From IMG/VR virus record IMGVR_UViG_3300030116_002251, positions 1-31,078 of that record: a DNA stretch of 31,078 nucleotides. One strand, given 5' to 3'. The notes below the pieces were generated by a model. The model searched no databases. It was given only the letters and a program-made list of their open reading frames with translations, and was not told the DNA's origin. How positions within the stretch are numbered: position 1 is the first letter of the stretch; each line of letters opens with the position of its first letter. This DNA is from a virus. Positions 20,695-30,291 of this stretch are shown here, piece after piece. Both the position numbers and the translations under genes were made by a program.

Positions 20695-21657
20695 TTAGTT
20701 AGCAGAGTTAGTGATTCCGTAGGTAACGATATCATCAACAATTGCATACTGAGCTCCACATGCCATTCTCATAATAATACGAGCGTTGTTTGAGCCATCT
20801 AGGTCACTCATGTCTAAAAGTTTTACTTCTTGTAAATCACTATTCAGTGAACAACCAAAGAACAAGTTAGATTTAGTAGTCGCCAATGCAGTATTATCCG
20901 CCAATCCATTTGCCATGAATATTTTAACTCCGTCAAAAGTTAATGACCCATTGTCATACCATTGAGTACCTAAAGCATTTGTACCATTAGCACCCAATCC
21001 AGAAGCTCCAAAACCACCTAAAGCTCTAACGTAAGCACGAGCAATATTTTGTGAAACGTAAATGTGAAGGTCTTCTGCTCCATAAACCGCACTTGGTATA
21101 GCGTCTACAATTTTACCTAACTCGTCAATTACGTTTGCTGCAGTAACCGTAGTTCCTGCAATTTCTTGAGCCGCAGGTAATCCGGCATCAACAGCAACTT
21201 GAGTTGTGATTCCGTCATACTCTCCAGATGTGCCCGTAGCACCTCTCCAAAAGCTAACTTCATTTCTTGCCGCTACTTTAGAAGCAACATAACCAAGAAT
21301 ATAATCCTCAAATGATTTAGGTAAAGTGTCAAAGCTTGAATAACCTTGCTCAATTCCTTGCCATGTGTTATGGAAGTCTAATTTGCAAATTTCAAGGTTT
21401 ACTTGTAAGTCTTTAACTTCTAAAACTCTTTCTGACAAAGTAATAGCGTCATCAGTTCTTGTGAAATCACACGAAGCATCTGCTAATACGTCTGTTAATG
21501 CAACCTTTTGCATTACTTGTTTAAACTTGACGTTTGGAAGTATCTCAACTCCTCCACGTTCAATAGTTGGAGCACTTAAAAGCGCTGCTGCAACGTATTT
21601 ACCTGCGAACTCACCCGCATACGTTGTTGTAATTGATGTAATTGATTTTTCTGCCAT
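20695..21657 (-). CDS. Major capsid protein
   Basis: The 320-residue protein is the likely shell subunit. It begins MAEKSITSITTTYAGEFAGK and contains a mid-protein helix (SFEDYILGYVASKVAARNEV). Its Ala/Gly-rich tail domain with LHIYVSQNIARAYVRALGGF and LTFDGVKIFMANGL matches strand/helix patterns of HK97-fold proteins. It lacks a long N-terminal delta domain; an acidic protein encoded just upstream would fill the scaffold role. It follows that gene by 2 bp and has an A-rich AAATAAATAAAAATG start context typical of strongly translated Bacteroidota genes. The fold is inferred from size and gene order. Confidence 0.82.
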   Translation of the reverse strand: MAEKSITSITTTYAGEFAGKYVAAALLSAPTIERGGVEILPNVKFKQVMQKVALTDVLADASCDFTRTDDAITLSERVLEVKDLQVNLEICKLDFHNTWQGIEQGYSSFDTLPKSFEDYILGYVASKVAARNEVSFWRGATGTSGEYDGITTQVAVDAGLPAAQEIAGTTVTAANVIDELGKIVDAIPSAVYGAEDLHIYVSQNIARAYVRALGGFGASGLGANGTNALGTQWYDNGSLTFDGVKIFMANGLADNTALATTKSNLFFGCSLNSDLQEVKLLDMSDLDGSNNARIIMRMACGAQYAIVDDIVTYGITNSAN

Positions 21658-21659
21658 TT

Positions 21660-22295
21660 TTATTTATTTAATTTTTCAAATATGTTATCTAATAAGGTTT
21701 TAGGTCTCTTGGCATTGAACTTAAATACCTCTTTTTCTTCTTTATTTTCTGGATTGTGAGTGATTGGATCAGTAGCCGGAGTTAAATCTTCCTGGACTTC
21801 CTTAACCTCCTCAGAAAGCTCAACTGCTTCTTCAGTTTTAGGTTTACTGAGCAATTCTATTTCTGCTTTCAATTCCTCATTTTCTTTTTTCAAAGCTTCG
21901 ATCTCATTAAAGAAAGTTTCTTTGACAATTGATTCAACTGTTTTTTTAACAGGTTTATCCTCTGTCATTTCTTCCTCTTTTTTATCATATCCTGCTTCTT
22001 CTTTTTCTTTTTCCTCCATTTCTTTTTCTTCTTCTTCTGCTTCCTCTTTCTCTTTCATTTCCGCTATCTTGCCTTCCTCTTTTACTATAAGCATCATGTC
22101 TTCTTCCATTTTGTATTCACCTACAGGCAAAGCAATCTTTTGCTCATCCTCTGTAACAATAAATACATCTGCACCTGCTTCAAATGCGTCTGCTTCAATA
22201 ACGGTTGTTCCGTCTTCTAATTTTTTTTGTTCGAGTTCAATTTCAATTCCAAGTAATTCACGAACTTTGTTTAGTATGGTGTTTTCTTTCATCAT
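21660..22295 (-). CDS. Acidic coiled-coil protein, probable capsid scaffold
   Basis: A 211-residue, very Glu/Lys-rich protein. The N-terminal ~75 residues form a small beta domain (TTVIEADAFEAGADVFIVTE, LPVGEYKMEEDMMLIVKEEG). A charged EK stretch and a leucine-heptad coiled coil follow (FNEIEALKKENEELKAEIEL), ending in a basic helix (FNAKRPKTLLDNIFEKLNK). Scaffolds are typically acidic, coiled-coil, encoded directly before the capsid protein, and bind it by a basic C-terminal helix; all four apply here. It is not a protease: no catalytic motif is present. Confidence 0.75.
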   Translation of the reverse strand: MMKENTILNKVRELLGIEIELEQKKLEDGTTVIEADAFEAGADVFIVTEDEQKIALPVGEYKMEEDMMLIVKEEGKIAEMKEKEEAEEEEKEMEEKEKEEAGYDKKEEEMTEDKPVKKTVESIVKETFFNEIEALKKENEELKAEIELLSKPKTEEAVELSEEVKEVQEDLTPATDPITHNPENKEEKEVFKFNAKRPKTLLDNIFEKLNK

Positions 22296-22361
22296 TTTAA
22301 TTTATCTATATTACTAACTAATTAAGGTTTTTTTTGTTTCATTTTTGTTCTGAATCCTTTG

Positions 22362-22718
22362 TTAATTCTGTGATTCACAATCTGTGCAATCTGTATATAA
22401 TTCAAAAGATTTTATCTGATTTCCTCCGGATGAATTAGTCGAGCTAACTGTATAGCAACCATCAATATTGTTATTCTGAAATCTAAAGAAATAAACAGAA
22501 TTAATACTTAGAGTATTATTGCTAATATGAGCCTGCACTTGTGTCGAATCTGAACATTTAGTCAAAACATATTTATTTGATCCAGAGGGGACTTCTGCAT
22601 TTACATTTCCAATACCTTGTGCCCATAGATCACCATCGCAACATTTTTTAGAATATGTTCCGTCTTTACATAAACAAGCTCTGTTACCGCCTAAGCGTCC
22701 TGTTCTGCTTTTTTTCAT
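22362..22718 (-). CDS. Cysteine-rich small structural-region protein
   Basis: The 118-residue protein starts MKKSRTGRLGGNRACLCKDG and continues TYSKKCCDGDLWAQGIGN. Cysteines at 15, 17, 26 and 27 form a compact N-terminal cluster. A beta-rich C-terminal half follows (NSVYFFRFQNNNIDGCYTVS) and a last CTDC pair. I recall this N-terminal pattern from small unknown proteins near capsid genes in Bacteroidota phages. It overlaps the protease gene by 4 bp. It might be a zinc-stabilised decoration or head-fibre protein; this is unproven. Confidence 0.62.
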   Translation of the reverse strand: MKKSRTGRLGGNRACLCKDGTYSKKCCDGDLWAQGIGNVNAEVPSGSNKYVLTKCSDSTQVQAHISNNTLSINSVYFFRFQNNNIDGCYTVSSTNSSGGNQIKSFELYTDCTDCESQN

Positions 22719-24019
22719 TTATTGCTTTTTGGATGTTTAGCAGGAAGCAAATCATAATCGCCTGTATATTTAGGATTCTGTGGTCTTCCATTTTTTAAAA
22801 GATATAAAAATGCGTTAACTCTTGCCATAGCCCATTGCTTTGCGCTTTTAACCTTTGGACTATGACTTGTGTTAAATGCTCCTAAACCTCTTTGAAATAC
22901 AGTTTTTAAACTACCGACATTTGCTCCATATCCTAATTTGTCCTTGTATCTTTCATTAAACTCTGTGCTCTTTTTTTTGAGGCTTTCCTCATCCGCTTTG
23001 GATACTACCGCACCTCTACTTGTGCTAGCATCTCCTTTAGCAGAACCTTTACCCTTTGGGTTTTTATTAGGCGTATCACTCTTTGGTGCTTTTTTACTTC
23101 TTTTTACACCACCTCTCGGTCCAACTTCTGCAAGTTTTTCAATCTGTTTTAATTTAGATTCTGCCCATCGTTTACCTGCTTTACCACCCCATAATAAATA
23201 GCTTATGTATCCGCAATCATTGGTATCGCCTTTTTCATAATAGGTTTCTGCTCTACTTAAATAAGAAAACATTCGCTTAATTGTGGCTTCTGAAATAGGC
23301 TCTTTATTTGCCAATTGACGAGCTCTCACTTTTCCCACTTGCGTAGCGCACTTGTTATTGTTTTTTTTGTTTAACTCTATGCCTCTTTTGGCATTGTTAC
23401 TGACTGCATCCGGGTAATCTGAATATGATGCTGCTTTGACTTCCAATAAGTCTCTTAAAGCTTCTACAATTTCCTCTTTTGCATCATTACTTTTACTCAT
23501 TTCGTAGCGGTCTGCAAAGTAACCTTCAATTGAAAACCCTTTTACCTCACCTGCTTTGGCTTTCTTGTAAAGTTCTTCATCATCTATTTTTGCAGATACC
23601 ATCCAAGTGCCAACAGGAACATCCATTCCGTATAGAGCAGTCTTATCTTTGTCCTTATTTTCTACAATCCAAGATTCAACAAATGTTACTCCGTTAATTC
23701 TGTCCTTGTGTTCAAAGGTTGCATTTCTGTGATTTGACTTTTTAAAGAATAATTCAGACGCCTTTCTAACAGTATTTTGTGAAAAGTATATATAGTATTC
23801 ATCTCCTTGATCATTCCGTCTATATATGCTTTTATCCGGAATTAGTGCTGGTCCCATCAAGATGCGTTTGTCGGTATCTATTTCTTTAAGTAATATTTCA
23901 TGCTTATTTAAGGCAACAAAGTTACTTTCAATTGCAGGTTGCTCCACTAAACTTATAGCTTCAATACCCGATTGTTCGTCAGTCTCGTCAATGATTAATT
24001 CAATTATTTTCATGCTCAT
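22715..24019 (-). CDS. XkdF-like prohead protease fused to additional domains
   Basis: The 434 residues split into three parts. Residues 1-175 resemble the XkdF-type putative phage serine protease: GIEAISLVEQPAIESNF (18-34), MGPALIPDKSIYR (55-67), HRNATFEH (97-104), VPVGTWMVSAKI (135-146) and VKGFSIEGYF (159-168), with S163 as likely nucleophile and H97 or H104 as partner. Residues 195-295 hold a helical domain with ATQVGKVRARQLANKEPISE and YLLWGGKAGKRWAE. Residues 340-434 resemble DUF5824 (FNTSHSPKVKSAKQWAMARV, then LKNGRPQNPKYTGDYDLLP). The protease would mature the prohead. It precedes the scaffold and capsid genes, as in HK97-type head modules. Confidence 0.8.
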   Translation of the reverse strand: MSMKIIELIIDETDEQSGIEAISLVEQPAIESNFVALNKHEILLKEIDTDKRILMGPALIPDKSIYRRNDQGDEYYIYFSQNTVRKASELFFKKSNHRNATFEHKDRINGVTFVESWIVENKDKDKTALYGMDVPVGTWMVSAKIDDEELYKKAKAGEVKGFSIEGYFADRYEMSKSNDAKEEIVEALRDLLEVKAASYSDYPDAVSNNAKRGIELNKKNNNKCATQVGKVRARQLANKEPISEATIKRMFSYLSRAETYYEKGDTNDCGYISYLLWGGKAGKRWAESKLKQIEKLAEVGPRGGVKRSKKAPKSDTPNKNPKGKGSAKGDASTSRGAVVSKADEESLKKKSTEFNERYKDKLGYGANVGSLKTVFQRGLGAFNTSHSPKVKSAKQWAMARVNAFLYLLKNGRPQNPKYTGDYDLLPAKHPKSNK

Positions 24020-24040
24020 ATCCTATTAACTAAAAATGGT

Positions 24041-26059
24041 TTATAATGTTGCATTTTCCACTCTGTTCCTATCTAGAGCTTGTGATGTGGTTACTTCTCC
24101 GGATACAACGTATGCCTGTAATGGTTGCTGTTGCAATTGAGCAAGTTGATTGATCCCAGAATCACCGACTACATTAAATTGAGGTGCAACCGCTTCTTCT
24201 CCACTTGGCGCATCTGATCCTAAGCTTCCTGCTCCTTCTCCACCTTGAAATTGTTGCTTTGCAATATTTGCTATTTGCAATGCTGCAAAACTTCCTGCAA
24301 TACCTGCTGCAATTCCTTTAATGACTGGACCTCCAGGAGTTTGTGCATAAGTGCTTAAAACTGCTCTGTATCCATCGACTGTTGCCGAGGCTATATCTGC
24401 AACCTTTTTAATTTTGAATGCTCTCTTTTGTCTTTTTACATCGTCACCTGCAAATGTCTCGGCTATATTTGCAATCAATTGCAATCCCTGAACAGATAGA
24501 TCCACTTTTGCATTGTTTAAGGCAATTGCATCCTCCTTGGCTTTTTTATCAAGTTCTTTTTGTTTTTCATAGGCTACTTTGTTGGCTTCCAATATTGCTA
24601 GGTTTTTAGCTTTATTGTCCTCAATCTCTTTTAATCTTAATTGCTCATTAAAATCAATTAGCTCCTGGGCTTGCGCTTTTTCCTGGTCATAAAATTTTTG
24701 CCGTATCTCTAATTCAGATTGCTTTTCTTGTTGAGTAAATAAATCAATTAATGTTTTGCGTTCCTGTGCGGTTAACTTAATGTTGCGTTCTGCATCCTCT
24801 CTGAGCCTTCTGAATTTATCTGCATTTATTTCAATTTCTTTTTCAATACCGTCTTCAAGAAGTTGGTTTTCAAGGTCTTCTATTTGCCTAGCTATTTGCA
24901 GTCTAAAATCTCTATATTCACGATAACGGTCTTGCTTATCTTTTAAAATTTGTGCTTCTTCTTCGTCTAACTCAATTAATTGTATGCGTATTTTATCTTG
25001 TGTTTCACTATCAAAATTAAAAATTGCTTCGTTTAATTCTTTATTTAGCCTTTCTCTTTTTCTTAATCTTGCTTCCTCACCTTTACCTTGTTTTTCTAAA
25101 AGTTGCTCTAAACTGATATTTGCGTTTCTTGCTGCATCTGCATTTTGTCTTGCTTGTTTGGCTCTTGCTAATTGCAATTCAAGTAGTTTTTGTTCTCTTG
25201 CTATCTGCGCTTCTTGTCTGGCTTTACGTGCCTTTTCTTCTTCACTTTCTAAAACACCAATAGCTTGTAAACCTTTTTGAACTAATTTAAAGCCTTCAAT
25301 AATTGCAGTAATCGGCAATAGAATAATTTTCATGACACCACCTAACTTGTCAAAACTTTCTACTGCATCACCTACAAATTTGCTAACCTTTTCAAAGTTT
25401 GCAATCAACAAACCTATACCTACTACTATTGCACCAATTCCTGTGCTTATCAATGCTAATCTAAATACTTTTAGTGCTCCAGATGTTGTACCTACTGCTA
25501 ATGAGTATGCTTTTTGTGAAACAGAAGCGATTCTAGTCCCAATTGAAAGTTCTTTGTAAGCTTCAGTTAGTCCTTGGACTCCTTGTTGAATAGCTAAAGC
25601 ACTTTGAACTTTTAAAAGTGATTCTTCAAGTGCTTCGTTCTCTTTTCCAAACAAAGCCATAGCACCTTGCGTGACCGCAAATCCACTAGTTACGCCATTC
25701 AATGCTGGAGCTAATTTTTGTGCAAATGTTTTAGATGCTCCATCTACGGCAAGATCAGTTTCAATTTGTACTTTCCTAAGCCTTCCAACTTCTGCAATTA
25801 ATTCTTGATATTCTTTTGATGTTGTATCACCTGCTAGAGCTAATTCGTATAGTCGATCCTCTGCCTCTCCCATACGAGTTGTCAATGGTTGAAGCTCCTC
25901 ACCATATCTTTCCGCAAATGTAGCCCCTTTATCAAAGCTTTTATTTACATTCTCATTGGCTTTTGCAGTATCATCCAATGTATCGTTAAGCCCTTGAAAA
26001 TCTTTTTCCGTTTCAGAAGCATTGTTTTTAAATAGGAGTTTAATTGTTTTAATAATCAT
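24041..26059 (-). CDS. Tail tape measure protein
   Basis: A 672-residue, mostly helical protein. It has an N-terminal coiled region (KDFQGLNDTLDDTAKANENV), a hydrophobic stretch around 200-225 (VFRLALISTGIGAIVVGIGL), and long Glu/Lys/Gln coiled coils between about 270 and 530. An Ala/Gly-rich end has AGIAGSFAALQIANIAKQQF, and the final VVSGEVTTSQALDRNRVENA is typical of tape measure C-termini. It sets tail length; at about 1.5 A per residue the tail would be near 100 nm, fitting a siphovirus. It overlaps the preceding 61-aa gene by 4 bp. Confidence 0.92.
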   Translation of the reverse strand: MIIKTIKLLFKNNASETEKDFQGLNDTLDDTAKANENVNKSFDKGATFAERYGEELQPLTTRMGEAEDRLYELALAGDTTSKEYQELIAEVGRLRKVQIETDLAVDGASKTFAQKLAPALNGVTSGFAVTQGAMALFGKENEALEESLLKVQSALAIQQGVQGLTEAYKELSIGTRIASVSQKAYSLAVGTTSGALKVFRLALISTGIGAIVVGIGLLIANFEKVSKFVGDAVESFDKLGGVMKIILLPITAIIEGFKLVQKGLQAIGVLESEEEKARKARQEAQIAREQKLLELQLARAKQARQNADAARNANISLEQLLEKQGKGEEARLRKRERLNKELNEAIFNFDSETQDKIRIQLIELDEEEAQILKDKQDRYREYRDFRLQIARQIEDLENQLLEDGIEKEIEINADKFRRLREDAERNIKLTAQERKTLIDLFTQQEKQSELEIRQKFYDQEKAQAQELIDFNEQLRLKEIEDNKAKNLAILEANKVAYEKQKELDKKAKEDAIALNNAKVDLSVQGLQLIANIAETFAGDDVKRQKRAFKIKKVADIASATVDGYRAVLSTYAQTPGGPVIKGIAAGIAGSFAALQIANIAKQQFQGGEGAGSLGSDAPSGEEAVAPQFNVVGDSGINQLAQLQQQPLQAYVVSGEVTTSQALDRNRVENATL

Positions 26060-26241
26060 AGCTCTTTGACTTTTTGGATTGCCTCTTTGTTTTTATTTCG
26101 AAGCAATTGCATTCTTTTTTTCTGTTTATAAATCTCCTTAGCTCCTTTTTCTAAACTATATAATCCTTTAGCCACTTGCACATTGTACCCTGCCTCAAAA
26201 TAGTCCTGCAACTTTAATAATTCAACTATGTTTTTAATCAT
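26056..26241 (-). CDS. Small helical protein before tape measure gene, 61 aa
   Basis: The 61-residue protein is basic and helical (LEKGAKEIYKQKKRMQLLRN). Its stop overlaps the tape measure start (ATGA) and its start overlaps the stop of the large tail gene (4 bp). The position is where tail-assembly chaperones often sit, but no frameshift product into a second frame is apparent. The function is unknown. Confidence 0.68.
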   Translation of the reverse strand: MIKNIVELLKLQDYFEAGYNVQVAKGLYSLEKGAKEIYKQKKRMQLLRNKNKEAIQKVKEL

Positions 26242-28649
26242 GGGTTTTGAGTAATAAATATTTGTGTACTTGTAGTTGTACCATTCTGGAATGTATATAA
26301 AACATCTAATGTGTAAACAACATACGAGTTTTGTTCTGTTTTGATCCTATCTGCAAGGTCTTCCGTATTTACATAGTCCGCATCATCCTCAGTCTTTAAA
26401 ACTTGCGTTTCAGTATTAGCAGGTACGCATACCTCAACAAATCCATCGCTAGTTAATGTGCTTGGTGTAATGGTTATTCCTGCATCTGAGGAGGTTACAT
26501 CTGCTTGAACACAATTTAATGGCAATAGTATTTTGACATTAACACAGTTTGCAGTATCGGGAACGGGTATTGGTTTTTCCTGTGGTGTTCCAGGATCCGC
26601 CAAGACAGGTCTAAAGTCACTAATCAAAACAAACTTAACCTCTCCTGTTGTAAGGTTGGAGTTCATGGTTTCAATGATGTATCTTTTGTCCCTTATTATT
26701 AGCCTGTCATTTAATCTGAGATTGGTTAATAAACTTACAGGCAACTGAGTTTTAACACTAAGCTTTCTGTTCTTTAAATTAAACAGGTTTAACAAATAAG
26801 ATGAGTAGTAAACCTTAAATAAAGTATTTTGTTCTGTTTGATTTGTTAACGTACTAATTTCTGCGTTAAAATTAAGTGTAAAATTCTCTCCATTAACGTT
26901 TAAGTCTTGTCCGAAAGGTACATATTCAGTTAAGGTATTAATTGTGGTGCCGTCATCAAATCTATAGTCAACCGATAATTCATCGTATTGATACAAGATC
27001 ATTGGTTTAGGTACATATTTATTGCCGTCTGTTTTTATGGTTTCTCCTATCTGGAGGTTAGTACCTTGAAATCTTTGCATCTGCATATTTTCAAAAGGTA
27101 CATCAATAACGAATTCGCCTCCGTCATAATCAAATTGCTCTTTGGTACTTCCATATTCTCTGCCTGTTAAATCTCTAAATATGGTGTTGGTAGCTGATTC
27201 ACTTTGTTGATAGTTGAATGCTATTGTTTTAAACAATTTAACCCTATCTACGTTAATAGACTGAATGTCAGTATATTCTGTAATATCTACAATTCCCCCC
27301 TTTGCGTACCAGTCATCAATAGGCTCTAATTGAAATACATTTTCTGAAATACCATAGCAAGTCAGATTAAATAGGTTTAAAATACCTTTAAAGAAATCTG
27401 CTACTTTCAAATCTGGCATATAGCTTAACACATTAAAATCGTTGCTAAGTGTCATGTTAGCATAAGCATAGTACTTATTCTCAACAAAATTAGTGCTGAT
27501 TCCAGACGTGTAAACTGCATTCTGCCAATACTCACAAGTAATGTTTATAGCAATACCCTCATCTGCTCTAACTTGAAATTGTATTAATTTGTTTAAACTG
27601 GATTCATTGGCATTTTCAAAAATAAAAGGAAAGTTTTGTACTCCTAATCCGTCAATAGTTTGTGTTATTTGTCCGTTAACTATGACATCAATATAATATG
27701 GCACTGCAGTATTACTAACTGATGTTACATTTAACGAAACACTATGGTTGAAAAAACTAATATAATCGACATTACTTGCTCCGGGAAATGCTGTGCTAAA
27801 TTCTACATAAGTATACGATAATGTTTCTGTACTTAAATCAAAATAATCTGTATAGTCCGCTGTCTGATTATCATTAGCAGGTGCATTACCCCCTGTGGTA
27901 AAATCTACAATTTCCGTGCTTGTGTAAAATTGGAAGTCTTCCGTGTTTTTACAATACAAATATGCTTCCGAGAATTTAGGATCAAGAAAAAAAGTAGTGT
28001 TAAAGGTTATTCCATATTTAATTTGAATAGCGGAAAATATAGAAATCAATTTAATAGCTGGAAATAGTTCATTATAAGCAACTGCACCTGTTCCTGTTGG
28101 ACTTATGTCTGTGCTACCACCTGTTCCGTAAGTAATATCTCTATTAAATATTAAAGGAAATCTAATAGCATAAGTAAATGATCCGTCTGTAATTCTATTC
28201 TCAATAGCACTAGCCGTGTAATTAAAATTGTTTACATTCAATTCAGATATATCTGCAAGTTTGTCCTCTTTGAATTTATCCTTTAAAGCCAAAATATCTC
28301 CGTAAAACGTAATTTGATAGCTATATGCTTTATTGTTTTTTACCTCTGCTTTTTCTAATTGTATTGTACCTCTCCTAAACGTAGTGTAATCTATTTCAAT
28401 AAAAGCATTTCTGCGGAGGTTTGGATCAAACCATGTTGATGGTTCTGTGATATCGCCAATATCACTATTGTAGAAATAACTAAATATTGAATCGTTGTTT
28501 GGAGTACTAGGTACAGAAAAACTTTGCGAAAAGTCTGTAAATACTTTATTGATGTTATTTACATCTTGTTGTTTACTCGTTACGTTAATCTGTTCGTCCT
28601 GGAATAGATCAAGCTTGTTGCCCTCTATGTAAACCTGTACCTGCCTCAT
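26238..28649 (-). CDS. Large tail protein, probable tail tip/baseplate hub component
   Basis: An 803-residue protein, beta-rich and Asn/Thr-rich. The N-terminus has VQVYIEGNKLDLFQDEQINV (4-23) and KVFTDFSQSFSVPSTPNND, a pattern I associate with tail proteins of Bacteroidota phages. A middle region contains ADFFKGILNLFNLTCYGISE and RLNDRLIIRDKRYIIETMNS, a hub-like strand pair resembling baseplate hub folds. The C-terminus has a Cys-containing Ig-like section (PDTANCVNVKILLPLNCVQA). Size and position beside the tape measure gene favour a tail-tip or hub role. It abuts the 360-aa tail gene. Confidence 0.7.
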   Translation of the reverse strand: MRQVQVYIEGNKLDLFQDEQINVTSKQQDVNNINKVFTDFSQSFSVPSTPNNDSIFSYFYNSDIGDITEPSTWFDPNLRRNAFIEIDYTTFRRGTIQLEKAEVKNNKAYSYQITFYGDILALKDKFKEDKLADISELNVNNFNYTASAIENRITDGSFTYAIRFPLIFNRDITYGTGGSTDISPTGTGAVAYNELFPAIKLISIFSAIQIKYGITFNTTFFLDPKFSEAYLYCKNTEDFQFYTSTEIVDFTTGGNAPANDNQTADYTDYFDLSTETLSYTYVEFSTAFPGASNVDYISFFNHSVSLNVTSVSNTAVPYYIDVIVNGQITQTIDGLGVQNFPFIFENANESSLNKLIQFQVRADEGIAINITCEYWQNAVYTSGISTNFVENKYYAYANMTLSNDFNVLSYMPDLKVADFFKGILNLFNLTCYGISENVFQLEPIDDWYAKGGIVDITEYTDIQSINVDRVKLFKTIAFNYQQSESATNTIFRDLTGREYGSTKEQFDYDGGEFVIDVPFENMQMQRFQGTNLQIGETIKTDGNKYVPKPMILYQYDELSVDYRFDDGTTINTLTEYVPFGQDLNVNGENFTLNFNAEISTLTNQTEQNTLFKVYYSSYLLNLFNLKNRKLSVKTQLPVSLLTNLRLNDRLIIRDKRYIIETMNSNLTTGEVKFVLISDFRPVLADPGTPQEKPIPVPDTANCVNVKILLPLNCVQADVTSSDAGITITPSTLTSDGFVEVCVPANTETQVLKTEDDADYVNTEDLADRIKTEQNSYVVYTLDVLYTFQNGTTTSTQIFITQNP

Positions 28650-29731
28650 TACATTACGTTATTAATCATATCATAAGCAAATTCAAATTCTAGCGTATAA
28701 TTCATCATACCATTATTTAAACCTGTCTGTTTCTCTAATCTTTTGGTTTTAAGTTTTACAGGTGCATAATCTGTATTATTCTCATAATCACAAATTAGGA
28801 TTTTTTCACTAAACATTAATTGTTGTAAATATTCCGCATAGTCATCATTTACCCAACCTGTATTTAATCTTATGCTTTCCTTTCCATTAATATTAAATTC
28901 CTGCGTCTGTCTAATATCTTGAGAAATATATGGTAGCTCCTTAGGATTAAATTTATATTCATTTGCTTTTACTTCAATAGAACGCCTTTTAGCTTTTTGA
29001 AAAAAGATTCTTGCCCATGATCCATATCGATTAATAAAATCAATAGTAACGGGTTGATATTTAGGCTCACATTGAGGTTTAAAATATCCTGTCCAACGAG
29101 TTGTGCCTCCTACTATAAACTCAACTTTGTTGCCATTTGGCGCATAGGTTAAATATACTCGTGCAAAGCTCTTTACTCCATCAGATGCGGCAACATAAGT
29201 AATAGTGCTTCCATCGCTTAAATCTGTATATTTAATACTGTTACCTGTATCCATTTGCACATCAAAGCTACCCCAAACGCCATTGTTTTGTCCTGTTGAT
29301 ATATCTGCGTCATAGTTATAGAAATAAGTCCCCTCATCTAATAATACACTTGGTGCGCTAGGGTTATATCCTTCCTCATAATATCCAAATCCGTCTGAGA
29401 ATGTGCCTGTTAAAGTATCAATCAAAGTATATACTCCAGAAACCGCTTTGTATCTTTTGACTGCATATTGCACAATATAATTATCACTTGTATCTATATT
29501 ATATGTCAATCCTGTTGCATTTTGCCATTTAGTGAATGTAAAAAATTCCCGGACATAAGGCGAAATATTATAATAGGTTTCGGGTTTATTACTTGCAGGA
29601 ATTAACTTGCTTAAAGTATATTCTGGATCGGCAGGTTGCGTGCCTGTATTCCATAAAAAAAGCTCAATTTTGCTTCCTGTCTGTCCAGATTCATTTACTT
29701 CTATAATATAAGGCGATCGTGCTAAATTCAT
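28649..29731 (-). CDS. Tail protein, possible distal tail/adsorption component
   Basis: The 360-residue protein is beta-rich: ARSPYIIEVNESGQTGSKIE (4-23), YNISPYVREFFTFTKWQNAT, and a C-terminal segment KLKTKRLEKQTGLNNGMMNY then TLEFEFAYDMINNVM. The RSPY...E start and the closing TLEFEFA strand recur in tail-associated proteins of Bacteroidota phages. It has no membrane segment or enzyme motif. It lies between the gp10-like gene (4-bp overlap) and the large tail protein gene, so a distal tail role is plausible. Family assignment is weak. Confidence 0.65.
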   Translation of the reverse strand: MNLARSPYIIEVNESGQTGSKIELFLWNTGTQPADPEYTLSKLIPASNKPETYYNISPYVREFFTFTKWQNATGLTYNIDTSDNYIVQYAVKRYKAVSGVYTLIDTLTGTFSDGFGYYEEGYNPSAPSVLLDEGTYFYNYDADISTGQNNGVWGSFDVQMDTGNSIKYTDLSDGSTITYVAASDGVKSFARVYLTYAPNGNKVEFIVGGTTRWTGYFKPQCEPKYQPVTIDFINRYGSWARIFFQKAKRRSIEVKANEYKFNPKELPYISQDIRQTQEFNINGKESIRLNTGWVNDDYAEYLQQLMFSEKILICDYENNTDYAPVKLKTKRLEKQTGLNNGMMNYTLEFEFAYDMINNVM

Positions 29732-30291
29732 TTATTTAAGTTTTTTAAGCTCTCCTCCGTAATTTGATCAAATAGGTTAAGCATATCAAGCCCATATTTT
29801 TCGATCATTTCTTGAGGTAATGTTTTGAAATATTGGTTAAACGGTCTAGTAAAAAACAAGCTTGGTTGAATCCCTTCAAAGAATATTTTTCTTGCTATTA
29901 AGAATGTTAGGCTTTTTCTGCTCATAAATCTACCTTGCTTGTCTCTTGGAGCTAATCCCTTTTTAACAGTCCATTTATCAAATGCTTTTGGCGGTGGCAT
30001 TCCTTTCAATCCTTTTTTACCTCCTTTTTTTTTGTATGAATAATCTCTTAAGCTCCTGCCTTTTTTTATTCCCTTTACTCCGACATCTTGAAAAACTCCA
30101 TACCCTTCCATTCCAAAAGTTAATTCAATACTATTTTTAGATTCTTTAACATTTGCCTGTATGCTTTTGCTTAATTTACCAGTTGCATCAATAGGATATT
30201 TTCGATTTAAGCCACTTTTAAGATTGTTCCGGGCATCTCGAATGACATTAAATTTAAATTGGTTTAATATTTCTTGGACATTCTCTAGCAT
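29728..30291 (-). CDS. HK97 gp10-like tail completion protein
   Basis: The 187-residue, basic protein resembles HK97 gp10-family head-tail/tail completion proteins. It has a helical N-terminus (ILNQFKFNVIRDARNNLKSG), GKLSKSIQANVKESKNSIEL with strand pattern, MEGYGVFQDVGVKGIKKGRS (the YGxFxDxGVKG loop of this family), then a Lys/Gly-rich insertion and FFTRPFNQYF near the end. It overlaps the tail-terminator-like gene by 7 bp. The gp10-like loop is the main evidence. Confidence 0.72.
   Translation of the reverse strand: MLENVQEILNQFKFNVIRDARNNLKSGLNRKYPIDATGKLSKSIQANVKESKNSIELTFGMEGYGVFQDVGVKGIKKGRSLRDYSYKKKGGKKGLKGMPPPKAFDKWTVKKGLAPRDKQGRFMSRKSLTFLIARKIFFEGIQPSLFFTRPFNQYFKTLPQEMIEKYGLDMLNLFDQITEESLKNLNK

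Noticed and set aside
21760-22317. Plus-strand 185-codon open frame, Ser/Phe-rich
   Set aside because: It is the antisense shadow of the Glu/Lys-rich scaffold gene, whose codons give long Ser/Phe frames on the other strand. No neighbouring plus-strand gene or promoter.
26056-26241. Programmed frameshift between tail chaperone genes before the tape measure gene
   Set aside because: No slippery heptamer followed by a long overlapping frame is visible; the small gene simply overlaps both neighbours by 4 bp.
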